64,000 nt of DNA from Actibacterium atlanticum (GCF_000671395.1 NZ_AQQY01000003.1:124001-188000); one strand, 5' to 3'. Shown: positions 17,456 through 26,964, counted from the stretch's first letter. Numbers and translations: made by a program. The notes: generated by a model not told the origin, from the sequence alone.

Positions 17456-17594
17456 TCAGCGGTAATCGTTTTGGAAACCCGCCGATTTCTGCTAGAACGC
17501 TGCTGCAGATCTTTGATCTGTCCGAGAGAGCGTGGTGCGAGCCACGGGGGAAACGGGGGGTTTGGTGAACGTCCAAAGCCCCCGCTTCTTGTTT
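17456..17594 (+). ncRNA. candidate small RNA with three stem-loops
   Basis: The gap between the convergent DUF2853 and DUF1761 genes holds three successive hairpins. The first is CAGATC/GATCTG with a TTT loop (17506-17520) and the second CGTGG/CCACG (17531-17546). The third is terminator-like, GGGGGTTTGG paired with CCAAAGCCCCC (17556-17583), followed by GCTTCTTGTTT. Just upstream is a palindrome GAATTC-TATAA-GAATTC (17439-17455) containing a TATAAG box that could serve as a -10. No reading frame of note is present. This is inference from structure only; it could instead be a simple transcription barrier between convergent genes. Confidence 0.35.
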
Positions 17595-17988
17595 AGATCA
17601 GGCCCAGCACTAAGCCCATCACGGCGCAGCCAAACGTGGCATATCCACCGTCGATAAGCGTCAGGTTTCTGGGGCGGCCCGCAAAGGCATAGTTGGTTGC
17701 GATCCACGGCGCGGCGATAAAGACGCCAAGGCCAAGCCCCGAGATCAGCCCTTTGCCCGCGCCTTCAATCCCGCCCAAGGCAAAGATGTGGCGCATCATT
17801 CCTGCCACCAGAACAGCACAGACGAAGGAGATGATATAGGGGGTCGGGTTTGACCGATCTGCTGGCTTGCCATCTTCGCCAACTTCCACACCAGATGCCG
17901 CCATCCACGGCTGTGCCAAAACCATGTACCACACAGCTCCGAAGGCATATGCGGCAACGGCCGCGATCAGTACGGATAAATACGCCAT
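17593..17988 (-). CDS. DUF1761 membrane protein
   Basis: This 131-residue protein with about four hydrophobic segments is characteristic of DUF1761: MAYLSVLIAAVAAYAFGAVWY at the start, then YIISFVCAVLVAGMMRH, LGVFIAAPWIATNYAF and ATFGCAVMGLVLGLI. The conserved GAVWYM and NYAFAGRP patterns fit the family, which has no assigned function. ATG 17988 is preferred over one four codons upstream because GGAGG sits six bases before it. Confidence 0.88.
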   Translation of the reverse strand: MAYLSVLIAAVAAYAFGAVWYMVLAQPWMAASGVEVGEDGKPADRSNPTPYIISFVCAVLVAGMMRHIFALGGIEGAGKGLISGLGLGVFIAAPWIATNYAFAGRPRNLTLIDGGYATFGCAVMGLVLGLI

Positions 17989-18043
17989 TGGGTCCTCCAC
18001 GCGTTTTCCAATGCGCGCAGTATACCTGATTTGGTGGAATTTC

Positions 18044-18463
18044 CTACAGCCCTACACCACCCATGGTGCAGATGAGGTTGAATTCCTGTTCGGTCACGGG
18101 CTGAACGGACAAGCGGGAATTGTTTACCAGAACCATGTCGGACAGCCGGGGTTCAGCTTTCACCATCTCAAGCGTGACCGGCTTGGGCACCGGTTCGACG
18201 GCTTTGATATCGACACATTCCCAACGGTCATCGTCGGTGGTGCTGTCGGGGTGGGATTCAGCGCAGACCTCGACAATGCCGACGATCGCTTTCTCTTTCA
18301 GCGAGTGATAGAAAAACCCACGATCCCCAACTTTCATCAGCCGCATGTTGTTGCGCGCCTGATAGTTGCGCACGCCGTCCCATTCTTCGCCCGCCTCGCC
18401 CTTGGCGACCTGTTGATCCCAGCTCCAGGTGTTGGGCTCAGACTTGAACAACCAATAGGCCAT
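18044..18463 (-). CDS. EVE-domain protein
   Basis: This 139-residue protein opens with the EVE hallmark YWLFKSEPNTWSWDQ and continues with WDGVRNYQARNNMR and GDRGFFYHS. EVE domains are PUA-related and bind modified bases in DNA or RNA; most stand-alone proteobacterial copies are thought to have housekeeping rather than restriction roles. The start codon overlaps the stop of the upstream YciI gene by one base (TGATG), and both follow gpsA. A start seven codons upstream is possible but less likely given the overlap. Confidence 0.9.
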   Translation of the reverse strand: MAYWLFKSEPNTWSWDQQVAKGEAGEEWDGVRNYQARNNMRLMKVGDRGFFYHSLKEKAIVGIVEVCAESHPDSTTDDDRWECVDIKAVEPVPKPVTLEMVKAEPRLSDMVLVNNSRLSVQPVTEQEFNLICTMGGVGL

Positions 18464-18735
18464 CAGCCGATCACCCGGTTCCACGCCTTGATCGTGACGC
18501 TTTCGAACAGATCCGCCTTGGCGTAAGGGTCGTTCGCGGCCCAGTCTTCAGCCGCGGCCATGTCATGCACGTCCAAGATCAGCAACGAGCCGCACATATC
18601 GCCGTGCGCGTCCAGAAACGGCCCGGCCTGTGCCACGCTGGTGGCTTTCAGATAGGCGACATGAGCATCACGGTTGGCTTTGCGGACCTCCAGATGGCCG
18701 GGTTTGTCATGACAGACAACAGCGAAAAACGGCAT
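18463..18735 (-). CDS. YciI family protein
   Basis: This 90-residue protein of the YciI/dimeric alpha-beta barrel family has the conserved pattern RDAHVAYLKA with the family histidine, LLILDVHDMAAAEDWAANDPY with its Asp-Pro-Tyr motif, and a C-terminal SVTIKAWNRV strand. Family members are small dimeric enzymes or regulators of mostly unknown substrate. The gene starts on the base after the gpsA stop and overlaps the EVE gene, forming a tsaD-gpsA-yciI-EVE operon. Confidence 0.9.
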   Translation of the reverse strand: MPFFAVVCHDKPGHLEVRKANRDAHVAYLKATSVAQAGPFLDAHGDMCGSLLILDVHDMAAAEDWAANDPYAKADLFESVTIKAWNRVIG

Positions 18736-19704
18736 TTATTCCTCCTTTAGCGGACGCGACATCAACGCACGCGTAGCATCTTTGATATTCAGTTTACCGT
18801 CCAGTACCGCAGCGACCATTGTGGTGATCGGCATCTCGATACCCTTATCCCGGGCGATTTTGGCCACGGCGCGCGCGGTGGCCGCGCCCTCGACCGTGAT
18901 CGAAGGATCAAAGGCCTGCCCCTGCCCCAGCGACAGCCCAAGTTTGAAATTGCGCGACTGATCTGAGGTGCAGGTAAGCACCATGTCGCCAAGCCCGGAC
19001 AGGCCCGAAAGTGTCTCTGTTTCAGCGCCAAACGCTTTAGCAAAGCGATTTGTCTCGGCAAACCCCCGGGTGATAAGCGCCGCGCGGGCACTGTCGCCAA
19101 AGCCTGCGCCTATCACGATGCCAGCGGCAATCGCGATGACGTTCTTCAGGGCGCCGCCCAGCTCGGCCCCGGCCGTGTCCGTGCTGCGATAGAGCCTTAA
19201 ATCGGGCGTCGACAGCAGATTTTGCAGCGTCTGACCGGCGTGCGGGTCTTTGCAGGCCAAAGTCAAAGCTGTTGGCAGGCCCTTGGCGATATCGGCAGCA
19301 AAGCTCGGCCCGGTCAGGATCGCCGGGGTGGCAACCGGGCAGGTTTGGGCGATGATCGACGTCGGGCCAGTGCCCGTGATCAGCGAAACACCCTTGCAAC
19401 AGGCCACTACCGGAGTCGCGCCGATGGCATCTTTGGCGGTTTCCAGAAACCCGGCCAAGGCTTGCATCGGGACGGCGACCAACACCGCATCATGCCCACC
19501 CAGATCAGCAATTTCGGCTGAAACAGTGACACAATCAGGCAGTTTCACACCCGGCAGACGCGACAGGTTCTCGCGGCTGTGCTGCATGGCACTTGCGTGG
19601 TTTTGGTCGTGCGACCAAAGCGTGACCGCACGCCCGGCACGACCAAGCGCGATGGCCAGACCGGTACCAAACGCCCCCGCACCTGCAATGGCGATACTGC
19701 TCAT
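18736..19704 (-). CDS. gpsA: NAD(P)-dependent glycerol-3-phosphate dehydrogenase
   Basis: This 322-residue enzyme reduces dihydroxyacetone phosphate to sn-glycerol-3-phosphate for phospholipid synthesis. The nucleotide-binding loop [14 protein letters not shown] lies at residues 7-20. The catalytic Lys region ([18 protein letters not shown]) and [17 protein letters not shown] are intact. The start overlaps the tsaD stop as ATGA. tsaD-gpsA adjacency is common in Rhodobacterales. Confidence 0.95.
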   Translation of the reverse strand: MSSIAIAGAGAFGTGLAIALGRAGRAVTLWSHDQNHASAMQHSRENLSRLPGVKLPDCVTVSAEIADLGGHDAVLVAVPMQALAGFLETAKDAIGATPVVACCKGVSLITGTGPTSIIAQTCPVATPAILTGPSFAADIAKGLPTALTLACKDPHAGQTLQNLLSTPDLRLYRSTDTAGAELGGALKNVIAIAAGIVIGAGFGDSARAALITRGFAETNRFAKAFGAETETLSGLSGLGDMVLTCTSDQSRNFKLGLSLGQGQAFDPSITVEGAATARAVAKIARDKGIEMPITTMVAAVLDGKLNIKDATRALMSRPLKEE

Positions 19705-20798
19705 GCTTTTGCCCCCTTCTTACCCGATCCCAACATGGGGGTCGCTGCTTTGTCCAGTGGCCAACGCGGGCGCGCCGTCAGGTTCATGCCATCGCGTTGT
19801 CCATCGCGATACCTTTCAATCCCCGCCCAAGCGATCATGGCGGCATTGTCGGTGCACAGGCGTAGCGGGGGTGCCAGAAACTCTACGCCTCTTTGCTTAC
19901 AAAGCGTCTCTAATCCACCGCGAATGGCCATGTTTGCCGCCACGCCCCCAGCGACGGCAAGCGCCGGTTCAGAAGGGTCTTCTGCCATATAGGTGGTCAA
20001 AGCGCGCTCGGTCTTGCCGACCAACACGTCGCGCACGGCTGTCTGAAACCCAGCGCAGATATCAGCGCGGTCTTGCACCGTTATTCCGCCCTTTTCCGCC
20101 ACCAAGGCATCGCGCGCCCGCAAGATCGCGGTTTTCAGCCCCGAGAAAGACATGTCGCAACCCGGTTTGTTCATCAGCGGGCGCGGAAACTTGAATCGGT
20201 TTTGTTCGCCGGCCGTGGCTTCTTTTTCGACCGAAGGCCCACCGGGCTGCGCCAGCCCCAAAAGCCGGGCGGTTTTGTCAAAAGCCTCCCCCGGCGCATC
20301 GTCTATCGTGCCGCCCAAACGGGAGAAATCATCTGATCCCCGCACCAGCAAGAACTGGCAATGCCCGCCCGAAACAAGCAACATCAGATAGGGAAATTCC
20401 AGCTGATCGGTCAGGCGCGGGGTAAGTGCATGCCCGGCCAGATGGTTCACACCGATCAGCGGCAAACCGGCGCCCGCCGCCAGCCCTTTGGCGCACATCA
20501 CACCCGACATCACGCCGCCTATCAGCCCGGGCCCTGCTGTCACGGCGACCCCATCCAGCGCTGAAAGCGCAAGCCCCGCTTCGGCCAATGCCTCTTGAAC
20601 GCAGCTGTCCAGCTTTTCCGCGTGGGCACGGGCCGCGATCTCGGGCACGACACCGCCAAAATTCGCGTGCAACGCGGTTTGTCCGGCCACCACATTGGCC
20701 AGAATTTGTGGGGTCTGGCCCGGCGTATGACGGATCACCGCAGCGGCGGTGTCATCGCAGCTGCTTTCCAGCCCCAAAAATGTCAGTGTCTGGCCCAT
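19701..20798 (-). CDS. tsaD: TsaD, tRNA threonylcarbamoyl transferase subunit
   Basis: This 365-residue ASKHA-fold protein begins [14 protein letters not shown] and has the metal-binding histidines in [11 protein letters not shown] and the phosphate loop [20 protein letters not shown] and [13 protein letters not shown] follow. It transfers the threonylcarbamoyl group to A37 of tRNAs, working with TsaB and TsaE (tsaE is at 6269-6748). The gene is divergent from hemD with 75 bases between the starts and is coupled by ATGA to gpsA. Confidence 0.96.
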   Translation of the reverse strand: MGQTLTFLGLESSCDDTAAAVIRHTPGQTPQILANVVAGQTALHANFGGVVPEIAARAHAEKLDSCVQEALAEAGLALSALDGVAVTAGPGLIGGVMSGVMCAKGLAAGAGLPLIGVNHLAGHALTPRLTDQLEFPYLMLLVSGGHCQFLLVRGSDDFSRLGGTIDDAPGEAFDKTARLLGLAQPGGPSVEKEATAGEQNRFKFPRPLMNKPGCDMSFSGLKTAILRARDALVAEKGGITVQDRADICAGFQTAVRDVLVGKTERALTTYMAEDPSEPALAVAGGVAANMAIRGGLETLCKQRGVEFLAPPLRLCTDNAAMIAWAGIERYRDGQRDGMNLTARPRWPLDKAATPMLGSGKKGAKA

Positions 20799-20873
20799 GG
20801 TCCCAACATTGCGTGATCATCCAATGGCAGGTAACACCGTGAAAGCTTTGGCACAATGCTTCTAGGAGGTCGT

Positions 20874-21557
20874 GTGACCCCAACCCTATTGCTGATCCGG
20901 CCTACCAAAGGCGCCCAAGCCTTCGCGCGGGAGTGCGCTGCTTTGTGGCCCGATCTGCCGATTGTGCGGTCTCCGATCATGCGGATCGAATCCCATGGCG
21001 CGCAGGTTCAGCCCCCCGGTTCGGTGATCCTCAGCTCGGCCAGCGCGGTGCCCCAGATTGCCGTGCCAAACGGCTCTCGGCAAATTGCCGCTTACTGCGT
21101 CGGGCCACGCACGGCGAAGGCGGCCCATGCCGCCGGAATAAAGGTGGCGCTAACAGCTCCGGACGCGGATGCGCTGATCGCTGAAATCCTGTGCAACCCG
21201 CCCAATGAGCCCCTGCTGCACCTGCGCGGCGAACACAGCCGTGGGGACATTTGTCAGCGACTGAACAAGGGCGGGCAGCCCTGCACCGAATTGGTCGTTT
21301 ATCGTCAGGTTTCTCAGGCTTTGACGGACCCGGCGCGAGAGCTTCTGTCGGGTGCTACCCCGGTGATCCTTCCGCTTTTTTCCCCGCGAAGTGCCCAGCT
21401 TCTGTCGTTAGAATCGACCCATATCCACGCGCCAATGTGGATCGCTGCGCTAAGTTCTGCTGTGTATGAGGCTTGGGCCGGGCCGGCTGATCGTGTCGCA
21501 CTTGCCCCCACGCCGGATGCGCAAGGCATGCTAAAGGCGATACTGAAGTTGATGTGA
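20874..21557 (+). CDS. hemD: uroporphyrinogen-III synthase
   Basis: The protein has 227 residues when started at the GTG at 20874, which is preceded by AGGAGG at 20864-20869; an ATG at 20856 would place that ribosome-binding site inside the gene. The sequence shows the weakly conserved HemD two-lobe pattern: LLLIRPTKGAQAFA, ILSSASAVP, YCVGPRTAKAAHAAG, LLHLRGEHSRGD and LFSPRSAQLL. It cyclises hydroxymethylbilane to uroporphyrinogen III for heme, siroheme and cobalamin. The downstream mitofilin-like and HemY-like genes complete a typical alphaproteobacterial hem cluster. Confidence 0.9.
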   Translation: MTPTLLLIRPTKGAQAFARECAALWPDLPIVRSPIMRIESHGAQVQPPGSVILSSASAVPQIAVPNGSRQIAAYCVGPRTAKAAHAAGIKVALTAPDADALIAEILCNPPNEPLLHLRGEHSRGDICQRLNKGGQPCTELVVYRQVSQALTDPARELLSGATPVILPLFSPRSAQLLSLESTHIHAPMWIAALSSAVYEAWAGPADRVALAPTPDAQGMLKAILKLM

Positions 21558-21647
21558 TCCGCTTGAGGGTGTCACAGCGCCAAGCTAAGCTGTATTTGCA
21601 GCGCAGAAAGCGCAGGATTAATTGTTGAATTAAACAGGGTGGGCTTC

Positions 21648-22838
21648 GTGACGGATTCCAGCAAACCGACCGAGAACCAAATCGACGGCGAAACCAAAGC
21701 AGAAGCCGAAGACCAGGCAGCGAAGACGCAAGAGTCGCTGGATCAAATTGAAGACGAAGCCACCATCGAGGAAGAGTCTGAAACCAAGGCTCAGGAAGAT
21801 ATCGAGCAGATCGAAGAAGTTCTGCAGGATGCCGACACGCCTCTGGAAGCGCCCGAACCTGAAATCACGTCCGAGCCCAAACGCAGCGGTGGCTTTATGG
21901 GCCCGGTTGTCGGCGGAATCATCGCGGCAGTCATCGGGTTTGGCGCGTCGCAGTACCTTGGCCCGCTTGGCCTGTTTGGTGACCCCCAGAACGACACGCG
22001 CATCGACGAACTGGTGCTTAAGAATGATGAAGTGGCCCAGACCATCGCTGATCTTAAAGCCAGTGTCGCCGCTATCGCTCCGGTCGATATGACCCCGCAG
22101 ATCACTGCCTTGGGCGACACCGCCGAGGATCTGGCGATTCAGATTGAAACCCTGTCACAGGCGCTGACCGATCTGGATGTACGTGTGACCGAAATTGAAA
22201 AAGCCCCGATTGCTTCGGGGGATTCTTCCGGTGCCGCCGCCGCATACCAGCGCGAGCTGGAGGAGATGCGCGCCGAGCTGGCAGATCAGCGTGCGCGCAA
22301 TGACGAACTGCTAACCAAAGTCGAAACCGCCGCCAGTGACGCCACATCCGAGGCCCGCGCGCTCGAAGCACACTCTGCCGCGATGCGCATCATGGCTGCG
22401 TTGGAAACCGGAACCGGCTTTGAGGCCGCATTGGGCAGCTTGTCGGGATATGACCTACCCGCCGCGCTGACAGATGTGGCGCAAACCGGGGTGACCTCAT
22501 TGGCTGGTCTGCAGACCGAGTTTGCCGGGTATGCGCGCGATGCCTTGGCGGCGTCTCTGAAAGCGGCCCCGGGCGCAAGCACCTCCGAGCGTTTGTCGAA
22601 TTTCCTGCGGGTTCAGACCGGTGCCCGATCGTTGACACCGCGTGACGGGGATGACCCCGATGCCGTGCTGTCGCGCGCCCAAGCCGCCGTGGCAGCGGGG
22701 GATCTGACGACAGCGTTGGCTGAACTGACAACCCTGCCTGAAAACGGGCAGGCCGCGATGGCGGATTGGGTGGCCCAAGCCCAAGCCCGACTGGATGCGC
22801 AGGCTGCGGCCAAAGCGCTTCTCGCATCTGTAAATTAA
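21648..22838 (+). CDS. mitofilin-like (COG4223) inner-membrane protein
   Basis: This 396-residue protein has a strongly acidic N-terminus (about residues 1-75, rich in Glu, Asp and Gln) and one transmembrane segment (GFMGPVVGGIIAAVIGFGAS, about residues 82-105). A coiled-coil region follows (about 115-240), and then a helical C-terminal domain. This order is that of alphaproteobacterial mitofilin/Mic60 homologues, which shape the inner or intracytoplasmic membrane in characterised species. The hemD-mitofilin-hemY gene order is conserved in the class. GTG 21648 has AGGGTGG five bases upstream; GTG 21639 is an alternative adding three residues. Confidence 0.87.
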   Translation: MTDSSKPTENQIDGETKAEAEDQAAKTQESLDQIEDEATIEEESETKAQEDIEQIEEVLQDADTPLEAPEPEITSEPKRSGGFMGPVVGGIIAAVIGFGASQYLGPLGLFGDPQNDTRIDELVLKNDEVAQTIADLKASVAAIAPVDMTPQITALGDTAEDLAIQIETLSQALTDLDVRVTEIEKAPIASGDSSGAAAAYQRELEEMRAELADQRARNDELLTKVETAASDATSEARALEAHSAAMRIMAALETGTGFEAALGSLSGYDLPAALTDVAQTGVTSLAGLQTEFAGYARDALAASLKAAPGASTSERLSNFLRVQTGARSLTPRDGDDPDAVLSRAQAAVAAGDLTTALAELTTLPENGQAAMADWVAQAQARLDAQAAAKALLASVN

Positions 22839-22848
22839 GGAGGGTGAA

Positions 22849-24417
22849 ATGCTCTGGTCTTTGCTGAAAATCCTTCTTTTTGTCGTTCTGGTCGCCGCGT
22901 TGGCTTTTGGCGCGGGTTTGCTGATGGAAAGCGAACACGGGCTTAGCATTGCTGTTGGCGGGTGGGAGTTCTCATTCGGGCCGCTGCAAGCTGTGATCGT
23001 GGCGCTGATATTGCTGGTCGTTGTCTGGCTGGTTTTGAAACTGGCGGGCCTATTGGTTGCTGTGATCAAGTTCGTTCTGGGCGATGAAACCGCCATTTCG
23101 CGCTATTTTGACCGCAACCGTGAACGGCGCGGGTTCAAGGCATTGGCCGATGGCATGCTGGCGCTGGCTTCGGGTGATGGTCGCAGTGCGATCAGCAAAG
23201 CCGCCAAGGCTGAACGTTTGCTGAATAAGCCAGAACTGACCAACCTGCTGACCGCCCAGGCCGCTGAAATGTCTGGCGACCGCAGAAAGGCCGAAGCAAC
23301 CTACAAAGCGTTGCTGACCGATGATCGCACGCGTTTTGTCGGGGTGCGTGGCTTGATGAAGCAAAAGTTGGCGGATGGCGATACCGATGTCGCACTGAAA
23401 CTGGCTGAAAAGGCTTTTGCCCTGAAACCGGCGCATGAAGAAGTTCAGGACACGTTGCTGAAGCTTCAGGCCGAAAAAGCCGATTGGAAAGGCGCACGCA
23501 AAACCTTGGGCGCCAAGCTGCGCCACGGCGCTTTGCCGCGTGATGTGCACCGCCGTCGCGATGCCGTTCTTGCCTTGTCCGAGGCGCGCGATATTCTGGA
23601 TGACACCGGCCCGATCGAAGCCCGCGAATCCGCCATTGAGGCCAACCGCCTGTCCCCCGATTTGATCCCTGCCGCTGTGATGGCTGCGCGATCCTATATC
23701 GAACAAGGCAAGCCGCGTTATGCGACCCGTGTGGTGAAAAAAACGTGGGAGGTTCAACCTCACCCTGATTTGGCCACCGCTTTTGCCGAGATCAAACCCG
23801 AGGAAGACGCACAAGCCCGTCTGAAACGGTTCAAGGCGCTGACCAATCTCAAGCCAAGCCACCCGGAAACCCGGATGTTGCTGACCGAGCTGCATATCGC
23901 CGCCGAAGACTTCCCCGAAGCCCGCAAGGCGCTGGGCGATCTGGCCGAGTCCGACCCGACCGCGCGTTCTCTGACGCTGATGGCCGCAATTGAGCGCGGT
24001 CAAGGCGCGGATGACGTTGTGGTGCGCGGCTGGCTGACCAAGGCTTTGACCGCTTCGCGCGGGCCGCAGTGGCTGTGCGACAGCTGCGGTACGGCTCATG
24101 GCGAATGGGCGCCGGTTTGCCAGAACTGCGCCAGCTTTGATACGCTTAGCTGGAAGACCGCCCCGGCGGGCGCGCTTTCCATGCCGCACTCCACCGAGAT
24201 GCTGCCGCTGATCGTAGGTGCGCTGGAAGACAAGAGCGCGGATGAAGAGATCGAAGAGGCTATTCCCGTCGAGGAAATCACTGAAGATGCCCCGGTCGAA
24301 ACGCCCGAGGCCCTTTCAGAAGACGTCGACGTCACGCCCACCGATGACCCGACCCGCCCGGGCATCATTGATGCGGAACCTTTGACCGAAGAAGAACAAC
24401 GCACCGCGACGAATTAG
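22849..24417 (+). CDS. hemY: HemY-like tetratricopeptide membrane protein
   Basis: The 522-residue protein starts with two membrane segments (about residues 4-25 and 42-70) and the HemY N-terminal region. TPR-like helical repeats extend to about residue 390. Near residue 410 it has a zinc-ribbon pattern CDSCGTAHGEWAPVCQNC, followed by a long acidic tail. HemY proteins of this type are linked to late heme synthesis by genome context but are not enzymes; the name must not be confused with protoporphyrinogen oxidase. AGGAGGG immediately precedes the ATG, 10 bases behind the mitofilin-like gene. Confidence 0.87.
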   Translation: MLWSLLKILLFVVLVAALAFGAGLLMESEHGLSIAVGGWEFSFGPLQAVIVALILLVVVWLVLKLAGLLVAVIKFVLGDETAISRYFDRNRERRGFKALADGMLALASGDGRSAISKAAKAERLLNKPELTNLLTAQAAEMSGDRRKAEATYKALLTDDRTRFVGVRGLMKQKLADGDTDVALKLAEKAFALKPAHEEVQDTLLKLQAEKADWKGARKTLGAKLRHGALPRDVHRRRDAVLALSEARDILDDTGPIEARESAIEANRLSPDLIPAAVMAARSYIEQGKPRYATRVVKKTWEVQPHPDLATAFAEIKPEEDAQARLKRFKALTNLKPSHPETRMLLTELHIAAEDFPEARKALGDLAESDPTARSLTLMAAIERGQGADDVVVRGWLTKALTASRGPQWLCDSCGTAHGEWAPVCQNCASFDTLSWKTAPAGALSMPHSTEMLPLIVGALEDKSADEEIEEAIPVEEITEDAPVETPEALSEDVDVTPTDDPTRPGIIDAEPLTEEEQRTATN

Positions 24418-24484
24418 GGCTACACACGCCTGAAACGTGGTGCTAAAGAGCGCGCTACCAAGACGCCTCTGGCGGTCTAAGTGT

Positions 24485-24560
24485 GCCGGTGTAGCTCAGC
24501 TGGTAGAGCACGTCATTCGTAATGATGGGGTCGTAGGTTCGAGTCCTATCACCGGCACCA
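24485..24560 (+). tRNA. tRNA-Thr (anticodon CGT)
   Basis: A 76-base cloverleaf is complete: the acceptor stem GCCGGTG/CACCGGC, D arm GCTC...GAGC and anticodon stem CGTCA/TGATG around loop TTCGTAA. The T arm is GTAGG-TTCGAGT-CCTAT. Discriminator A and an encoded CCA follow. The anticodon CGT reads ACG threonine codons. Confidence 0.97.
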
Positions 24561-24734
24561 CCCACCACGTCCCTACCTGTTGTGACTTTGGGGTGATTCT
24601 GCCGATTTTTGCTCGAAATGGGGCTTTGGGCCACTCACCGACGCCAAAGTTGATGGATTTTTCCCCTGTTTCGCGAATGTGTGGGGTGGTTTTGTCTCGA
24701 TCTGTCAATATCGGTTTGCATCGGCAAATCTATT

Positions 24735-24754
24735 CTTTTCGCAGTTGCGAAAAG
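24735..24754. promoter_or_regulatory. 9-bp dyad upstream of the tyrosine autokinase gene
   Basis: The perfect inverted repeat CTTTTCGCA-GT-TGCGAAAAG lies 64 bases before the wzc-type start, followed by TTTATAG. It may be an operator or, given the T-run, a weak terminator after the tRNA. The remaining bases between the tRNA and the gene hold no other obvious feature. Confidence 0.4.
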
Positions 24755-24818
24755 TTTATAGACAAAGACCACTAAGGCTGGCTGCTGTTGAACGCAGAAA
24801 GCTATTTGAAGGACGAAA

Positions 24819-26915
24819 ATGAACGTGTCTGAAAAGTTTTTCCCGCAGCGCGAGCAGATTGTCGATCATGACGTGATTGATCTAAGCCAGCTACTTGGAA
24901 CGCTCTGGCGCCGCAAACTATGGATCTTAGCGGCTGGATTGTTGTTCTTGTTGGCGGGCGTTTACTACGCGTTCTCCGTTGCAACCCCTAAGTACAAAGC
25001 CACCACGGATATTTTGTTGAATGCTAACGGTGCCGAGTTGGTGGACCTTAGCGCGGTGTTGCCCAGCCTTGGCGCTGATTCCGAAGCGATCAATACGGAA
25101 GTAGAAGTTCTGAAAAGCCGGGCGTTGATCGAGCGTGTCGTGAAGGCGGCCGACCTGACCCGCGATCCAGAGTTCAATAGCACCCTGCGCCCCCCCTCGT
25201 TAAAGAGCAAACTGAAGAGCCTGCTGACCGGCGCAGAATCCAAACCGCCCAACGCCCAGTTTGAATTGACCACAACAATCAAGGCTGTGCAGGAACGCAT
25301 GAACGTGCGCAACTTGCCAAGCACCTATGTATTGCAGATTACCGTGATCTCGGAGGCCGCTGAAAAGTCAGTGATGCTGGCTGATCTGATCGCCGAGCAA
25401 TACGTGCTGTACCAAATGGACGTAAAGTTCGAAGCCACCCGTGACGCGTCTCAATGGCTCAGCTCTCGGGTTGCGGACTTGAAAATTGAACTTGAACAGG
25501 CAGAGGCGCGGGTCTCAGAATTTTCGTCAAGTTCCAAGGTTGTGAGCCTTGAAAGCGTGCAAGCCCTTGAACGCCAGGTCAAAGACCTGCGTGATCGTCG
25601 TGACGGGACCGCGTCAAGCGCATTGATCGCCGAACAGAAGGTTCTGGATCTGCAAGCGCTGACCGATGCCAGCGCCGAGGAAAAGGCTCAGAAAGCCGAT
25701 GACGCGCGGTTGTTGACGATCTTGCGCACGCAGGGCGAAGGCGAGGCGTTTGACGCGCGGTTTGAGCAGGTTCTGACCACCGCACGTCAACAAGCGGAAC
25801 GTACTTCGCTTCAGGCTGCATCGCTTTCAAACAGCATCAGCTCGATGGAAGCCGAAATTGCCGCACAAAGTGAAGAGCTGATCGAACTGCAGCAACTGTC
25901 CCGCGAAGCCGAAGCCAGCCGCTTGCTCTATGAGTATTTTCTGGGTCGTCTGAAAGAGACCTCTGCGCAGGAGGGTATCCAGCAGGCTGACAGTCGTCTT
26001 CTTTCGCGGGCCGTTCTTCCCGAAGGTCCGGCCGAACCAAAGAAATCTCTGATCCTGATCGTATCGCTGATGCTGGGGGTTATGTTCGGGGCCGGCGGTG
26101 CGTTGATCTGGGAAATGCGCCAGAACAACTATCGTCAGGCCAAAGACATTGAAGATGACACTGGCATACCTGTCATGGGGCAGGTGCCTTTGTTGCCCGC
26201 ACGCAGCCGGAAAGCCGGGATCGAGTATCTGTCCGAAAAACCGTCGTCGGCAGCGGCAGAGGCCATTCGAAACCTCCGGACCTCGGTGCTTTTGTCCGGC
26301 ATCGACCACACGCCAAAAGTCATCATGTCTACGTCCTCGCTGCCTGGTGAAGGCAAGACCACCATCTCGTTTGCGATGGCACACAATTTGGTTGGACTGG
26401 GTAAGAAAGTCTTGTTGGTTGAAGGCGATATTCGGCGTCAGATCTTTGGCCAGTATCTTGGCGCAAAGGATGCCAAAGGGATGATGAGTGTTCTTTCGGG
26501 CGATACCAAGCTTGAAGACGCGGTTATCTTCAATGAACTGATCGGCGCCGACATTCTTGTGGCCGAGGAAACCAAAGTAAACGCAGCAGATGTTCTGTCT
26601 TCGAATAGTTTTGCGGAGTTTTTGAATCGTGCACGCGAAATCTATGATTTTGTTATTGTCGACACACCGCCGGTTTTGGTTGTGCCCGATGCACGTGTGA
26701 TTGCGCAGAACGTGGACGCGGTGTTGTTTACCGTGCGCTGGGATAAGACCTCGAAAACGCAGGTGCGTGATGCGCTGCGGATGTTTGAAACCGTGGGCGT
26801 ATCTGTCAGCGGCATCGTTCTGAACCAGATCGATGGTCGCGGCATGAAACGCTACGGCTTTGGCGACAGTTATGGCGCCTACAGCAGCTACGGCAAGAAG
26901 TACTATAACAACTGA
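24819..26915 (+). CDS. Wzc-type polysaccharide co-polymerase / BY-kinase
   Basis: This 698-residue fusion has an N-terminal Wzz domain with two membrane segments (about residues 36-56 and 405-425) and a long periplasmic coiled-coil region. The C-terminal cytoplasmic bacterial tyrosine kinase domain shows Walker A SSLPGEGKTTISFAMA (around residue 510), Walker A' VLLVEGDIRR and Walker B YDFVIVDTPPVLVVPDAR. A tyrosine-rich tail (RYGFGDSYGAYSSYGKKYYNN region) carries the expected autophosphorylation cluster. Such proteins set chain length and export of exopolysaccharide. No other polysaccharide genes are nearby, so its partners must be elsewhere. ATG 24819 follows GAAGGACG. Confidence 0.92.
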   Translation: MNVSEKFFPQREQIVDHDVIDLSQLLGTLWRRKLWILAAGLLFLLAGVYYAFSVATPKYKATTDILLNANGAELVDLSAVLPSLGADSEAINTEVEVLKSRALIERVVKAADLTRDPEFNSTLRPPSLKSKLKSLLTGAESKPPNAQFELTTTIKAVQERMNVRNLPSTYVLQITVISEAAEKSVMLADLIAEQYVLYQMDVKFEATRDASQWLSSRVADLKIELEQAEARVSEFSSSSKVVSLESVQALERQVKDLRDRRDGTASSALIAEQKVLDLQALTDASAEEKAQKADDARLLTILRTQGEGEAFDARFEQVLTTARQQAERTSLQAASLSNSISSMEAEIAAQSEELIELQQLSREAEASRLLYEYFLGRLKETSAQEGIQQADSRLLSRAVLPEGPAEPKKSLILIVSLMLGVMFGAGGALIWEMRQNNYRQAKDIEDDTGIPVMGQVPLLPARSRKAGIEYLSEKPSSAAAEAIRNLRTSVLLSGIDHTPKVIMSTSSLPGEGKTTISFAMAHNLVGLGKKVLLVEGDIRRQIFGQYLGAKDAKGMMSVLSGDTKLEDAVIFNELIGADILVAEETKVNAADVLSSNSFAEFLNRAREIYDFVIVDTPPVLVVPDARVIAQNVDAVLFTVRWDKTSKTQVRDALRMFETVGVSVSGIVLNQIDGRGMKRYGFGDSYGAYSSYGKKYYNN

Positions 26916-26921
26916 ACAAAG

Positions 26922-26949
26922 CGCCCGCCTCGGCGGGCGTTTCTGTTTT
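26922..26949 (+). terminator. intrinsic terminator of the wzc-type gene
   Basis: The perfect 8-bp stem CGCCCGCC/GGCGGGCG with a two-base gap (26922-26939) is followed by TTTCTGTTTT. It lies between the convergent autokinase and ubiB genes. Confidence 0.85.
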
Positions 26950-26964
26950 CAGCGTGCTGCTGCT

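Noticed and set aside
17521-17590. T-box-like leader
   Set aside because: A GAGAGAG-hairpin resembles T-box stem I, but the TGGNACCGCG antiterminator sequence is missing and no tRNA synthetase gene follows.
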